From positions 62,001 through 126,000 of the forward strand of contig JADKAE010000004.1 of assembly GCA_016715405.1 (NCBI GenBank): DNA of 64,000 nucleotides, given 5' to 3'. The DNA comes from Saprospiraceae bacterium. GTDB lineage: Bacteria; Bacteroidota; Bacteroidia; Chitinophagales; Saprospiraceae. Below are positions 39,168-49,449 of the stretch, one piece after another (the first letter of the stretch is position 1; each line of letters opens with the position of its first letter). The notes under the pieces were generated by a model. It saw only the letters and a list, made by a program, of their open reading frames with translations, was not told the DNA's origin and made no database searches. A program made the position numbers and the translations under genes.

Positions 39168-39754
39168 GATTTTGATTTTAAAAATTCAAAAATTGTGTCT
39201 TCAAGTGCTTTTAAATAAGATAAATCATTTGAATTTAAATAGGAAAAAAGAACTAAGTAGAAGTTTAACCAAAAGATAGGTGTCGCCTTATTAGGTATAT
39301 AGCGCACTAAACAATTTGGTTTCTTTTCTCTTATTAACAAAGCTAATCTATCTGGATGGCAAACGCACAAGTCTAATATTCCATGAAAACTACTCGGAAT
39401 ACCCTCAACTATTTCGCTAGTACTTTTTAAGCCGTCAGAGAATTCAACTGCATCACCCTTCCAATGCGAAAAAAGCACAACTACATAATAAGAATTAAAC
39501 ATTTTATGGAAATCTTCTAATGTAAGGTTATGCTTAATTTTTAATCCTGTAACAAAAAGTTTAGGTTCAGTAAACTCCAATTCCCTAATAAATTGATAGT
39601 AGTACCGGCTCCATACTCCACCAAACATTTTTGCAAAATCCTTACTTGCATTTTCTTGGTCTTCAAAAAAAGATTCCTTTGAGTTTGGAATGCCGAACCC
39701 GAATATACAATTACTTGGCTTTGTAAATATGCTATTATTTATCATTGGTTGCAC
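39164..39754 (-). CDS. Possible CHAT/caspase-like protease
   Basis: A 196-residue cytosolic-type protein. It shows two features expected of the caspase-like fold: a hydrophobic strand ending in a His (YYVVVLFSHWKGDAVEF, His about 97) and a later strand ending in Cys (FHGILDLCVCHPDR, Cys about 130 or 132). SHG and DxxCxS-type motifs of classic CHAT domains are altered, so the call is weak. It overlaps the 39735 gene's 3' end and the 38733 gene's start, so it is in a tight operon. Confidence 0.4.
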   Translation of the reverse strand: MQPMINNSIFTKPSNCIFGFGIPNSKESFFEDQENASKDFAKMFGGVWSRYYYQFIRELEFTEPKLFVTGLKIKHNLTLEDFHKMFNSYYVVVLFSHWKGDAVEFSDGLKSTSEIVEGIPSSFHGILDLCVCHPDRLALLIREKKPNCLVRYIPNKATPIFWLNFYLVLFSYLNSNDLSYLKALEDTIFEFLKSKS

Positions 39755-41226
39755 TGATTAGAATTTTATCCTCTTCAATTAATTCAATAAACACGATGTT
39801 GATTCCTAACAACTCGTTTTTAATGAATGCATCATAATCTTCATCCTTGATGTCTCTGTACTTTTTTTGAACATCTTTTCTTGTCGAATTCACGGCATCA
39901 GATAAGTTCCATCCTTTTTCCTTTGAAATTCGCTTATCAAAAAGCGAAAAAAAGGATTTAATCAGATTTTTCGACTTTGCTCTTTCTATATATGCCTTTA
40001 CTTCTAAACCCAAACCAATCTTCCAAGTTTGCCCTTCCAATTTAACATTATAAGTTTGAATTCCTAAATATTCATCAAATATTGGCAGGATGTCGGAACT
40101 CTTCTGTACAACTTCTCCTTCAAAAAATAATTTTCTGAATTTTCCGTCTTTGGGAGCAGCTTTGACGACAACATCAGGTCTATATGCTTTTATTTGTATA
40201 TTGGTAGAGGTAACGAAAGCTTCTGATTTTTCATCTCCCAATCCCCTTACATCCAGATATACTACATTAGTTTCATTGTCAATTGAATTTGCTAAATCTT
40301 TAATAAAGTCAGGTTTGTTTTGGATACCAAAGTTTTTTTGGGGCGCCAACCCATCCTGAACGATAAATTCCTTAGGGCTTTCTTCAATTAACCTGATAGC
40401 GCATGTCTTTCGATTGCTATTTATGAAATTTAATGTTTTTAACTCTTCATATCTTGCGTTTAATTCCTGTATTTCTGTATTTTTTGGAAATTTATTTGTA
40501 GCAATTTCCAAATTATTTTTAGCCCTTGACAAATTAACAGATTCAATATCTTTTTTAATTCCTTCAATCAATTCACTTTTACTCACCCTTGAACGTATGT
40601 TATATCCCTCAATAATTATATCCTCATTAGTGAAGTTAGATTTTACAACTGAAATATTAAAGTCACCATTATTTGCTATAATGTTGACACTTGAAGGAGT
40701 AACTCCAGAGTGTGCCAAACTTTTGTTAACATATTCAGAAATTACTTTCTTTTCACCTTTTGATAATGAATTTGCAGCAATTGAATTATCTCCTGAATAG
40801 TTAATAGGAATTTGTAATGCCCTGCCAGATGTATTTACAAAACATCATTTTGAAAACTTCAATTCCATTATTATTTAGCGTTGCCTTGTCTGCTATCGAT
40901 GTAACTGAAGCATCATAAGCAATTACATTACCACTTGTTTTGATTTTGTTTTGGAGACCAAATAATGTATATTCGACTGGATCTATAAACTGACCAAATT
41001 CTTGATACCGCCAGTCATGTTTTAACATCTCCTCATTGTAAAATGAAGATTTGAGTGGAGTCCTTGGCTCACCAAAAACTTCTGGCTGCAATAAACCTAA
41101 TCTTTCAGTTACGGTAACATTGTAATCTGACTTTTGATGCCAATTAATTATAGTGTCTTTGACCTGCGCATGTAGAGAAATTACGCATGAAAAGGTCAAG
41201 AAAAGAAGGAACAATTTATTTTTCAT
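39735..41226 (-). CDS. Secreted hypothetical protein, frameshifted
   Basis: About 497 residues after repair of one indel near 40825 (the frame continues RALQIPINYSGDNSIAAN). The signal peptide is MKNKLFLLFLTFSCVISLHA. Middle and C-terminal parts are mixed alpha/beta with a helix-rich stretch near LSRAKNNLEIATNKFPKNTE and an acidic end. No known domain. Encoded upstream of, and overlapping, the CHAT-like gene. Confidence 0.65.
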
Positions 41227-41232
41227 AGCAAT

Positions 41233-42842
41233 TTATTTTTGAGTTAACCTAAAATTAAATGGTGATTGAATGTAGCTGATTCCAATTTTTTTATCTATGA
41301 TTTGAATAAATTCACCACCTACGACCTTATAAGGAGTGATAGCAAAATGTATTCCCTCCGACTCAATTTGAAAAAAAACATCGTCAGAATGAAATATCCC
41401 ACCCATTTTTTCATTTATTCGTGAGTTAGGAACATTGTCTAAAATATAATTCCAAACAACATTTCTCTTTTCGCTATACCAATTATCCAATTCATTGTTT
41501 AATTTGTCATCGCCTGTATCAAAAACCCATCCTCTTAGAAAGGCATCAATTATATAATCATTGTTATCTCTATTTAATAGTTCTTTTTTCCTATTAATTA
41601 TTATAGATAAAACCTTTCGAATATTTTTGTTTTCGACTTCAATATTATTGATTAAGTCTTTTTTCCTCTGTTCAAATGAACTTCTTTCTTCTTCTGCTTT
41701 TGCTTTCCATTCTCTTAGTTGTTTAATTAGTGTCGGTGAGGTATTTCTAACGATTTCAGAGTTGTTTAAATAGGTTAATGCTTCCTTAAAAGTAATTGGT
41801 CTTTCACTGATTATCCTTCCGAATTGATCCTGAGTTACATAACTTAAGCCTTCTGGCGGAGGGCTGTAGCCAAATAAAATATCATTTTTTTCATATACTG
41901 ACATCCCCTCTATTGCAAAGTGCTTAATTTTCCATACAGGGATTTCCTCATCACTATTTTTGAACCTTTTTATTCTACTTATCTCATTACTGTTAATTTC
42001 TATTTTATCATTCAAGTAATCTTCCATTTCTGAAATGCTTTTTTGATACGATGCAAAAACCAATTCAGATGGAATTTCCCCAAATAGTTTTTGGGGATAG
42101 TTACTTTTATTTTTTCAGAATTTTGGATATAGTAAAATGGAGCAATAATTGGAAAATCTTCTAATTTATACTCTACAATATGTGTTCCCCATCCTTTTGA
42201 TTGCTTAGCTAAGTCAATGTGTGTCTTGAACATCATTTGATATTCAACATATTTAGTATAATCTATTTCGTTTACGCTAACTTGTTCCTCATTATCTCCT
42301 TCAAGTTCTTCAAACTCCTCTTTCATGCCTTGCATAATTTCGTTGTAACTTGAACTGGATTCGTTATTATCAAGAATATTATACCCTACTCCGAAAGAAA
42401 AAATTGTAGATTCACTTTTTCCAATAGCTTTTATTTTGTTGTGTACCTCTAAGGACGCGACCTCACAAACTGCTTTGGTTGCATGACCAGCGACAATAAA
42501 TCCTTTGTAATCATTTTTTTGTTTGATAAACCATACGCTAATTGGTAGGTTATTTATATCATAAATTGGAATATTTTTGTATTCATTAAATTTGGTACCA
42601 TAAAAATCTCCTCTATTTTCTTCCTCTTCTTCATAATTGCTCTTTACAAATCCTAATTCTTCCTTAGTTTCTGGAAGATTGACAGGCTCTACTTTTTTTA
42701 CATCGGTTTCTACTTCTTTAGCCGATACAATTGCAGGCTTCTCTATTTTACTTTGGTCACTGCTTGTTTTCTTTGAAGTAGAGCAGGAGTATAGAAATAC
42801 TCCAGTTAGGAATGTAAGTGCAATAAGGATTCTCTTTTTCAT
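41233..42842 (-). CDS. Large lipoprotein, frameshifted
   Basis: About 536 residues after repair of an A run near 42085. The lipobox is GVFLYSCSTSK. It is Glu/Lys-rich near residues 25-75, then has FIVAGHATKAVCEVASLEV and, after the repair, a long coiled-coil stretch (LREWKAKAEEERSSFEQRKK). First gene of the operon. It may tether or present a substrate for the other products; this is inference. Confidence 0.65.
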
Positions 42843-42864
42843 TTTATTGTGTTTTTATTTTAAT

Positions 42865-43383
<519 letters not shown>

Positions 43384-43431
43384 TTTTTTTTTTCTTTTCA
43401 AAATTACGTTTAGCACCCCCTCAGTATAAAA

Positions 43432-43881
43432 TCACTTTTTGAAAAATTCTTCACCTTTTAATATTACTATTTCTAAATCAGAACTAACTGAAATTACAAA
43501 ATCAACAAGGTATTCATACTCTTTAGTTTATTTTCAAGTGTTTTAGAATGCGGTAATCCAATTCCGTAGTATAATTCATTAGTGGGGTGGTTTTTCAATA
43601 ATTCAGAAATCGAATTACTATATTCTTCGCCTGTTTTGATGATATTTATTTTTGAAAATCACTAAGAACGAAACGGTCTTTATTTTCAAAAATAGGCTTA
43701 TTTTATCTTTATTTGCTACAATATCAGGAATAATTGCGCCTTTATTTTTGTTTTTCTCTCAAATCTTGGTTTGGGTGTAAAGAAACCTTGTACCACTTTG
43801 AGGAAAGTCAAAACAAATTATTTGCCAACCGTTATTTTGTAGCCACTTTAATATCGTGATTGTTACCTTTTCTTCTCTCAT
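43432..43881 (-). CDS. Nuclease-like third gene of the restriction-modification module, frameshifted
   Basis: About 148 residues if two or three indels are repaired. It starts MREEKVTITILKWLQNNGWQ and has a PD-(D/E)XK-like pattern: GAIIPDIVANKDK followed by an ENKDRF segment. Start and upstream stop are 1-2 bp apart, so it is in the R-M operon. It may be the second restriction subunit or a specificity aid. Confidence 0.5.
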
Positions 43882-43882
43882 T

Positions 43883-45027
43883 TTAAGCATCCCTCCATAA
43901 TGCGCCATTAGGAAATAAAATATCATCTGCAAAATACGAATAAACTCTAATATGCTTTACTTTACTGAAAGTTGAGCCGTATCTGACTTGCATAAAATAA
44001 CGAGGAATTTCAAAATTTGGGATTTCTTCGTAATCTTTACCAAGAATATTCTTGTTTTCGCTTGCTTTTACTGCTTTTACAAAATCGTGAATGGTACTTT
44101 TATCACTTTCAAGTAGCAAAGTTTTGTTTTCTTCATCTACCGTCAAATTGCCCCATGCCATGATTAAATTATAACGCCTTTCTTCAAAACTTTTACCTTC
44201 CCGACACATCAAATAGTCAATTGCAGACAAAGCACCGGGATATGGGTCACCTCTAAAACTTGCATTTACTTTATAAATTATTGTTTCCTCTCGACTTCTC
44301 AATAATTCGCCGATTTGATAATTCGCATTTTCGTATTGCGAAAGATAATTTAATAAATATTCTGTTGGAATTTTTACTGTTGCACTTAAAGGAGACATTT
44401 CTAAATTCCCCTCTTTGCTCGCATATTCAGAGTTCATAAATGCTCTACGCTGTCTTAACGTCAAATTAGGTAGTAGTTTATCTCTGCCTTTCACTATTCC
44501 GTGTTGTTCAAAAATCCCAACTATCTCATTTATGGCAGTAAACATTAATTGCATTTCATCAAATGTACTATCTGGTGAACCTGCAAAGCAAAATCTTCTT
44601 CAAACCTTAAACCTTTTTTTTCCAATATTGGGTGATTGTTCAGCAACTAAATGAGTTCTATAATCTGATGGAAAATAGTACAATAATGCTGGTATTCCAT
44701 AAATACGGGATAAATATAAAACGCTGGTACGTTGTTTTCTACTGATGCTGCAAGTCTTGCAAATCGTTGAAAAGCATTATGCCCCGTTCCTGCTTCTGTT
44801 GAAACTTCGATTGAAAATATAGGTTCTGCGTCAATTTCTACTATCAAATCAGGTGCATCTAAGTACAAAATCTGTTTGATATGGTCGGGCATTGCGTGAA
44901 AGTTGCGTGAGTTATTTGCATCGCTTTCATACATCTTCTTTTTGATTACATTTTTATCTCGCAAGTTGGTATTTGCTATAATGTAATCTGCAAAACTCTC
45001 TGTGCTATACCAAATTCTATAATTCAT
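43883..45027 (-). CDS. Type II restriction endonuclease-like protein, frameshifted
   Basis: About 380 residues after repair of three small indels at 44555-44650. The N-terminal half has a PD-(D/E)XK-type core: APDLIVEIDAEPIFSIEVST with an Asp, then a Glu in E-V-S in place of ExK, then GHNAFQRFARLAASVE. The C-terminal half has SFRGDPYPGALSAIDYLMCR. It overlaps the methyltransferase stop by 4 bp. Recognition site unknown. Confidence 0.7.
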
Positions 45028-46275
45028 AGATATTTTTTGAGTGCCAATGCTACGGCTTTTGCTAAAAGTGGTGGAACTGCGTTACCTGTCTGTACTCGAC
45101 CTTGTACAATACCGCCACTTACAACAAAAGTGTCGGGAAAACTTTGTAATCTACAACGTTCTCTAATTGTTAAACCTCTTGCATCTTCGGGGTGTCCAAA
45201 TTGAAATTGCGGTCTAATACCTCCCGAAACCTGTGTTGGGCTTAATATATCCCACGCTAAACGAATACGCTGTTTGAATTTAGGATACATTGGTTGCCCT
45301 GCGGGTGTACTCCTAATTTTTCAACAGTATCTGCTGGGTGGTTAGGTGCTACGTGCGTTGTTAATATTTTAACGCCACTTCTCATTAATTTTTGATAATC
45401 AGAAAATGGCTCACATTTATATTTTTTGCTACTTTCTTTTGGTTGCAAACTTGGTAAATCTCCAATTGCATCTTTCACGGTTACATAATTTTCAGGGCTA
45501 TGTGTTTTTCTATATCATTGAAATTGAATACTTTATCTTTGATACCGATAAATATTAATCGTTGTCTTTTTTGTGGAACGCCATAATCGGGAGCAAAAAG
45601 CATTTGGCTTTTAACTGTCATATCTCCCGCTTCGCTTAAATCTCGTTCAATGTTTTTTACAACTTCTCCATTTTTTGCACTTCTCATTCCTGATACATTT
45701 TCAAGTACAACGGCTTTGGGTTTTAGTATTTTAACGAACTTGACGAATTCTTTATAGAGTAAATTCCTTTCATCGTCCTCATTTCTTTTTCTGTTATTTA
45801 ATGAAAACCCTTGACATGGAACTCCGCCTATTAAAACGTCAATTTCTCTTCCCTCTAAAAAGTCCAAAACTTCTTGTGGATTAATTTTTTTAATATCCCC
45901 TAAAATTGTAGAACATTTAGGATGGTTAGTTTTAAAAGTTTTGATTGACGGTTGGTGAATATCAACTCCTAAAATGACTTCAAAACCAGCCATTTCAAAT
46001 CCTAACGAAGTTCCGCCACAACCACAAAAGAACTCAACTACTACTTTGTTTGTCGTATGAAGATTTGAAGCTTTAAAAAATTCGGGTTTTTTATTCCAAT
46101 AATATCCGTTTTCTTCAACTTTTACGGATTTATCCCAAATATCTTTTTTGCTATCACCGTTCAATTGTATTTGTTCAATTGTAGGTAAAGGTTCATATAA
46201 ATCAAGTTGCGGTTCTTCTACAACCGAAGTTTCCTCTAAATTTGTATGTATATAATCTTTAACCATGTTTTTCAT
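45024..46275 (-). CDS. DNA cytosine-C5 methyltransferase, frameshifted
   Basis: About 416 residues from the ATG at 46275 (MKNMVKDYIHTNLEET). C5-methyltransferase motifs in order: VVEFFCGCGGTSLGFEMAGF (SAM binding), GGVPCQGFSLNNR (catalytic Cys), ENVSGM, QKRQRLIFIG, and after breaks near 45480 and 45280, LTIRERCRLQSFPDTF and GNAVPPLLAKAVA. It protects host DNA from the linked nuclease. A -7 box TATCTTTG lies 20 bp upstream. Confidence 0.92.
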
Positions 46276-46295
46276 ATTTAGACAATTTAAACTCA

Positions 46296-46303
46296 CAAAG
46301 ATA
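46296..46303 (-). promoter_or_regulatory. -7 box before the methyltransferase gene
   Basis: TATCTTTG on the minus strand fits TAnnTTTG. It gives the R-M cassette its own promoter, as expected of a self-protecting module. The -33 box is not clear. Confidence 0.45.
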
Positions 46304-46386
46304 TGTATTCCATTTGAAAAATCATGGGTGGGCGGGTGGGTTTTTATTTCGCTTGGTTGCGTATTTTGGCTTCTTTTCTCTTTTTT

Positions 46387-46479
46387 GCGGTTAACGGTTG
46401 CACTCACGCATACCGCCGCCTGCGCTGGCTTTGTGCGTTGGGCTTTGGCGGCGGTTGGCGTTGAGTGCGTTGTTGACAC
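46387..46479 (-). repeat. attC-like palindrome of the first cassette
   Basis: It opens GTGTCAAC then AACGCACTC (46472-46479), the exact 8-bp reverse complement of GTTGACAC at the head of the same cassette (47597-47604). It closes GTTAACCGC (46387-46395). Stems: TGAGTGC with GCACTCA and GGCGGCGGT (46447-46455) with ACCGCCGCC (46412-46420); the loop contains GTTGGGC. It begins 9 bp after the stop. Confidence 0.88.
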
Positions 46480-46488
46480 AATTATTTT

Positions 46489-47570
46489 TTATTCCCTTTT
46501 TAGTATTTTCTTTATAGTTGATTGGAGTCCATATTTTACCTCGATAAAGTACAAACCATTTGGTATGTTAGAAATATCAACAGATATTTTAGTATTGAAC
46601 TGTCCCGACTTTATCAATTCCCCATTGTGTTTAGAATACGATATTTCAATTCCAAATATTCACCACATTCGATGTGTATTAGACCAGAAGTAAGAGTTGG
46701 AAAAACCAAAACTTCAAGTTGTTTATTCAGTTGTTCCTTTGTTGGTAACGCTTGGCAGGCTGTTTCAATTTCAGACACGCTATTGCAACCAGTTGCGTTG
46801 CCAGACACAAAGGAGTTGCCGCCGCCGTTTTGGAGATAATCACAAACGCTTTTGACATCACAGGTATTAAGTTGTAGATTATTATGGATGGATAGTACTG
46901 TTATAGCAGAAGATTCAATGCTGTCCAATCCGGTCAGACTTGTCAGTTCTGCGTTGTCAGAAATCGATACCTCGCTAGCGTGAGTAAGTTTATTCAAACT
47001 ATTTACGTTTGTTAGTGCTGTTTCATGTACAACCAGTTGTTTTCCTACGAAAGTAAGATTATTCAAACTGTTGATATTTGTAAGTGCAGGAGTCTCCCAA
47101 ATATAAAAATGCCCAGCGACCAAAGTCAAATTAGCCAAACCAGTTAGCGTTGTCAATGCACTATCCCTTTGAATTAAAAAGTCTCCCCCTCCTACCGAAC
47201 TTAAACCGACAGTAGTGAGGTTATCTAAGCCGCTGAGGCTCGTCATGGCTGAATTGTTAATTATAGTTAAGCTCCAACCTATTGAATCCACGTTCTGCAA
47301 CCCTTGGAGGTTATTCAAGGAGTCGTTACCACCAATGCGTAAGTTTTTACCGAAGTAATTTATTGTTGATAACCCGTCAAGATTGGTAATGTCCCCAGAG
47401 ATGCTTTCATGAATATTCACAAATCCCAATATTTGAGTGCAACCAGGATAATTTATGGGAAAACTATCAATTTGACTTTGCGAAGTGAACGTAATGTCCG
47501 TTGGACATTGCCCTGCTAACCAGTGAGGTGAAGAAAGGAATAGCAGAAAAACAACAATTGATTTTTTCAT
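46489..47570 (-). CDS. Secreted receptor-L-like repeat protein with T9SS C-terminal domain, frameshifted
   Basis: About 360 residues from the ATG at 47570. There is a signal peptide (MKKSIVVFLLFLSSPHWLAG) and a row of beta-solenoid repeats of the receptor-L/leucine-rich type, such as NLDGLSTINYFGKNLRIGG and NNLTFVGKQLVVHETALTNV. After an indel near 46620 comes a type IX sorting end with VDISNIPNGLYFIEVKYG. First cassette after the recombinase; probably a surface-bound binding protein. Confidence 0.82.
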
Positions 47571-47596
47571 GTTTGAATTATTTATTTTTTTAGTTG

Positions 47597-47682
47597 GTGT
47601 CAACTTTTGTACTCCCGCCACTAATGGCGAGAGTGCAGCCGAATTTAAGTGTATTCCCGCCACTGTATGGCGTGTATTTCGG
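47597..47682 (-). other. attI-like site with two direct repeats
   Basis: On the minus strand two related units, CGCCATACAGTGGCGGGAAT (47657-47676) and CGCCATTAGTGGCGGGAGT (47612-47630), stand in direct order, each palindromic. They are followed by AAAAGTTGACACC (47596-47608), where the first cassette begins. Canonical attI1 also has integrase-binding direct repeats before its G^TT point. Site function is inferred. Confidence 0.55.
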
Positions 47683-47721
47683 TAATGTCTTTGATCTTTC
47701 ACCACAAAATACGTCATATTG

Positions 47722-49050
47722 TCAAAATTCCAAATCATCAAGTGGGCTTTTAATCCTGTCCATTCCTTTATGCGTGATGTGGGTGTAAATCTCCGTTGTC
47801 TTACTGCTTTCATGACCAAGCAACTCCTGTATATATCTCAAATCCACCCCCTTCTCCAGCAGATGCGTCGCAAAACTGTGGCGGAGTGTGTGAACAGTGG
47901 CATAAGGATTTATACCTGATATTTGCTTGGCCTTTGTAAATATATTTTGAACGCTTCGTTCTGCGTATTGCCCCCCATTTGGGCCTTCAAATACCCATTC
48001 TACCGGTTTGTATAGCCTGAAATATTCTTGTAAGGCCAATAACGCTTTGTCGGAAAGGAGCGTGCAACGGTCTTTTTTACCTTTACCGCCGCGTATGAAT
48101 ATTCGGCGCTGCCCAGGTTGCAGGTCGGCAATCCTCAAATTGAGTACTTCGCTGAGACGAAGTCCGGCTGCATATATTAGCATTAGAATGCACCTATGCT
48201 TCAAATTATCAGTCGCCTGTAACAAGCGTATGACTTCTTCTTCCGTCAACACTTGAGGTAGTTTCTGGGAACGCTTTGGCCTAATAATGTTTAGCACCTT
48301 TTCTTCCTGTCCCACCACTTCCGCATAAAACATCTTGATAGCACTCAATATCTGGTTTTGATGCGACTCGCTGATGTGCCGCTCTTTGATGAGCCCCACC
48401 ACGTATTGATCAATTTGCTTGCGGGTAATCTGGCGAGGTTTTATGTCGTCATAATGCCGGATGAACTGCCGAAAACAATTTTTGTAGGCTTTGATCGTCC
48501 GCCAACTATACCGCTTTAACAGCAATACTTCCTCTAAGGCCGTCACCGCCGCTTCATACTTGGCGGGCACGGGCCCTTCTTTCCACGGTAAGGCCTGGCG
48601 CACAGGGTAGGCCGACTGTTCAGGTATGTTTTCGTCGGGTTTGAACGTGAGATGCACAATCCCAGGCAAATATTGTTCCAAGAAGCGCAGAGTGAGCCTG
48701 GTATAGGGTACTTCCCAGGTTTTCTGTGCCGCATTCCAGCGCCGACCGTGAATGTTTTTTACGGTGGCTAAGTGCTGCGGCACTAACAGTGGCGGTACGA
48801 AGATGTTTAAGGTATCAAATTTGTCCGCGTGCCGGGATACGATGATTTTATCAGCCGGAATTTCAGCAGGCGCTTCATGCTCTTTTTCGAATACCAGGTT
48901 GTCAGTGCCAAATAATCGTTTTAGCGCCTCCACTGTACGGCCTTCGCGGGGCGCTATCCACGCCCGCAAATCCGGATTCCACCACGCACGCGGCACCTGC
49001 CTGATAAGTATCGGAAAGGAAGTATCAAAAGATTCTGGGCGAACGGCCAT
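47722..49050 (-). CDS. Tyrosine recombinase at the head of the cassette array
   Basis: A 442-residue recombinase from the ATG at 49050. All catalytic residues appear: Arg298 (AAGLRLSEVL), Lys323 (RGGKGKKDR), His387 and Arg390 (VHTLRHSFATHL), His413 (LLGHESSKTTE) and Tyr422 (IYTHI). A SAM-like core-binding domain lies at about 165-255. The first 140 residues hold two copies of a small W-rich unit (RAWWNPDLRAWIAP and GRRWNAAQKTWEVP). No obvious IntI-type insertion is seen between Lys323 and His387. It probably moves the cassettes downstream. Confidence 0.9.
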   Translation of the reverse strand: MAVRPESFDTSFPILIRQVPRAWWNPDLRAWIAPREGRTVEALKRLFGTDNLVFEKEHEAPAEIPADKIIVSRHADKFDTLNIFVPPLLVPQHLATVKNIHGRRWNAAQKTWEVPYTRLTLRFLEQYLPGIVHLTFKPDENIPEQSAYPVRQALPWKEGPVPAKYEAAVTALEEVLLLKRYSWRTIKAYKNCFRQFIRHYDDIKPRQITRKQIDQYVVGLIKERHISESHQNQILSAIKMFYAEVVGQEEKVLNIIRPKRSQKLPQVLTEEEVIRLLQATDNLKHRCILMLIYAAGLRLSEVLNLRIADLQPGQRRIFIRGGKGKKDRCTLLSDKALLALQEYFRLYKPVEWVFEGPNGGQYAERSVQNIFTKAKQISGINPYATVHTLRHSFATHLLEKGVDLRYIQELLGHESSKTTEIYTHITHKGMDRIKSPLDDLEF

Positions 49051-49114
49051 ATACGAATCGTTTTTCACTTGTATGGGTGATATACAAATTTTAATTCGGA
49101 CTATGGGTTTGATA

Positions 49115-49145
49115 CAAAAATAATAGTTTTTGGCTGTTTTGCAAA
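49115..49145 (-). promoter_or_regulatory. Promoter of the recombinase gene
   Basis: TTTG (49142-49145) and TATTTTTG (49115-49122) are 19 bases apart on the minus strand. This matches the Bacteroidota consensus and lies 65 bp before the ATG at 49050. No LexA-like box was recognised. Confidence 0.65.
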
Positions 49146-49184
49146 TTTTGAGCGCGGTGGAGCCTCGATTTTTTTTACCGCACG

Positions 49185-49394
49185 TTTCGACTCCGCTCAA
49201 CGAACGACTCAGTCTGCTCTGCCGGTTATTGAGCGGAGTCGAAATGACCGACTGCCGATTGCGGAGTTCGGAATGCGGAATGCGGATTTATCCAGGTTCA
49301 ATCCGAAATCGAAAATCCGACATCCGAAATTGTAGTATGTTCGTTTCGACTCCGCTCAACGAACGCCCCAGCCGGTCATTGAGCGGAGCCGAAA
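49185..49394. repeat. Two GACTCCGCTCAA hairpins around a third inverted repeat
   Basis: TTTCGACTCCGCTCAA (49185-49200 and 49344-49359) pairs with TTGAGCGGAGTCGAAA (49229-49244) and a one-base variant (49379-49394). Between them, 49250-49335 holds GAATGCG heptamers facing TCCGAAATC-type units. From memory, this hairpin motif is common in Bacteroidota genomes. Confidence 0.75.
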
Positions 49395-49449
49395 TGACTG
49401 ACAAGACCACCAGGCAAGGTGGGTTCGCCGGAGGGATGCGTTTCATCAA

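Noticed and set aside
47722..49050. Calling the recombinase a canonical IntI
   Set aside because: The spacing and sequence between the Lys and HxxR patches show no obvious IntI-specific insertion; only the position and array support an integron role.
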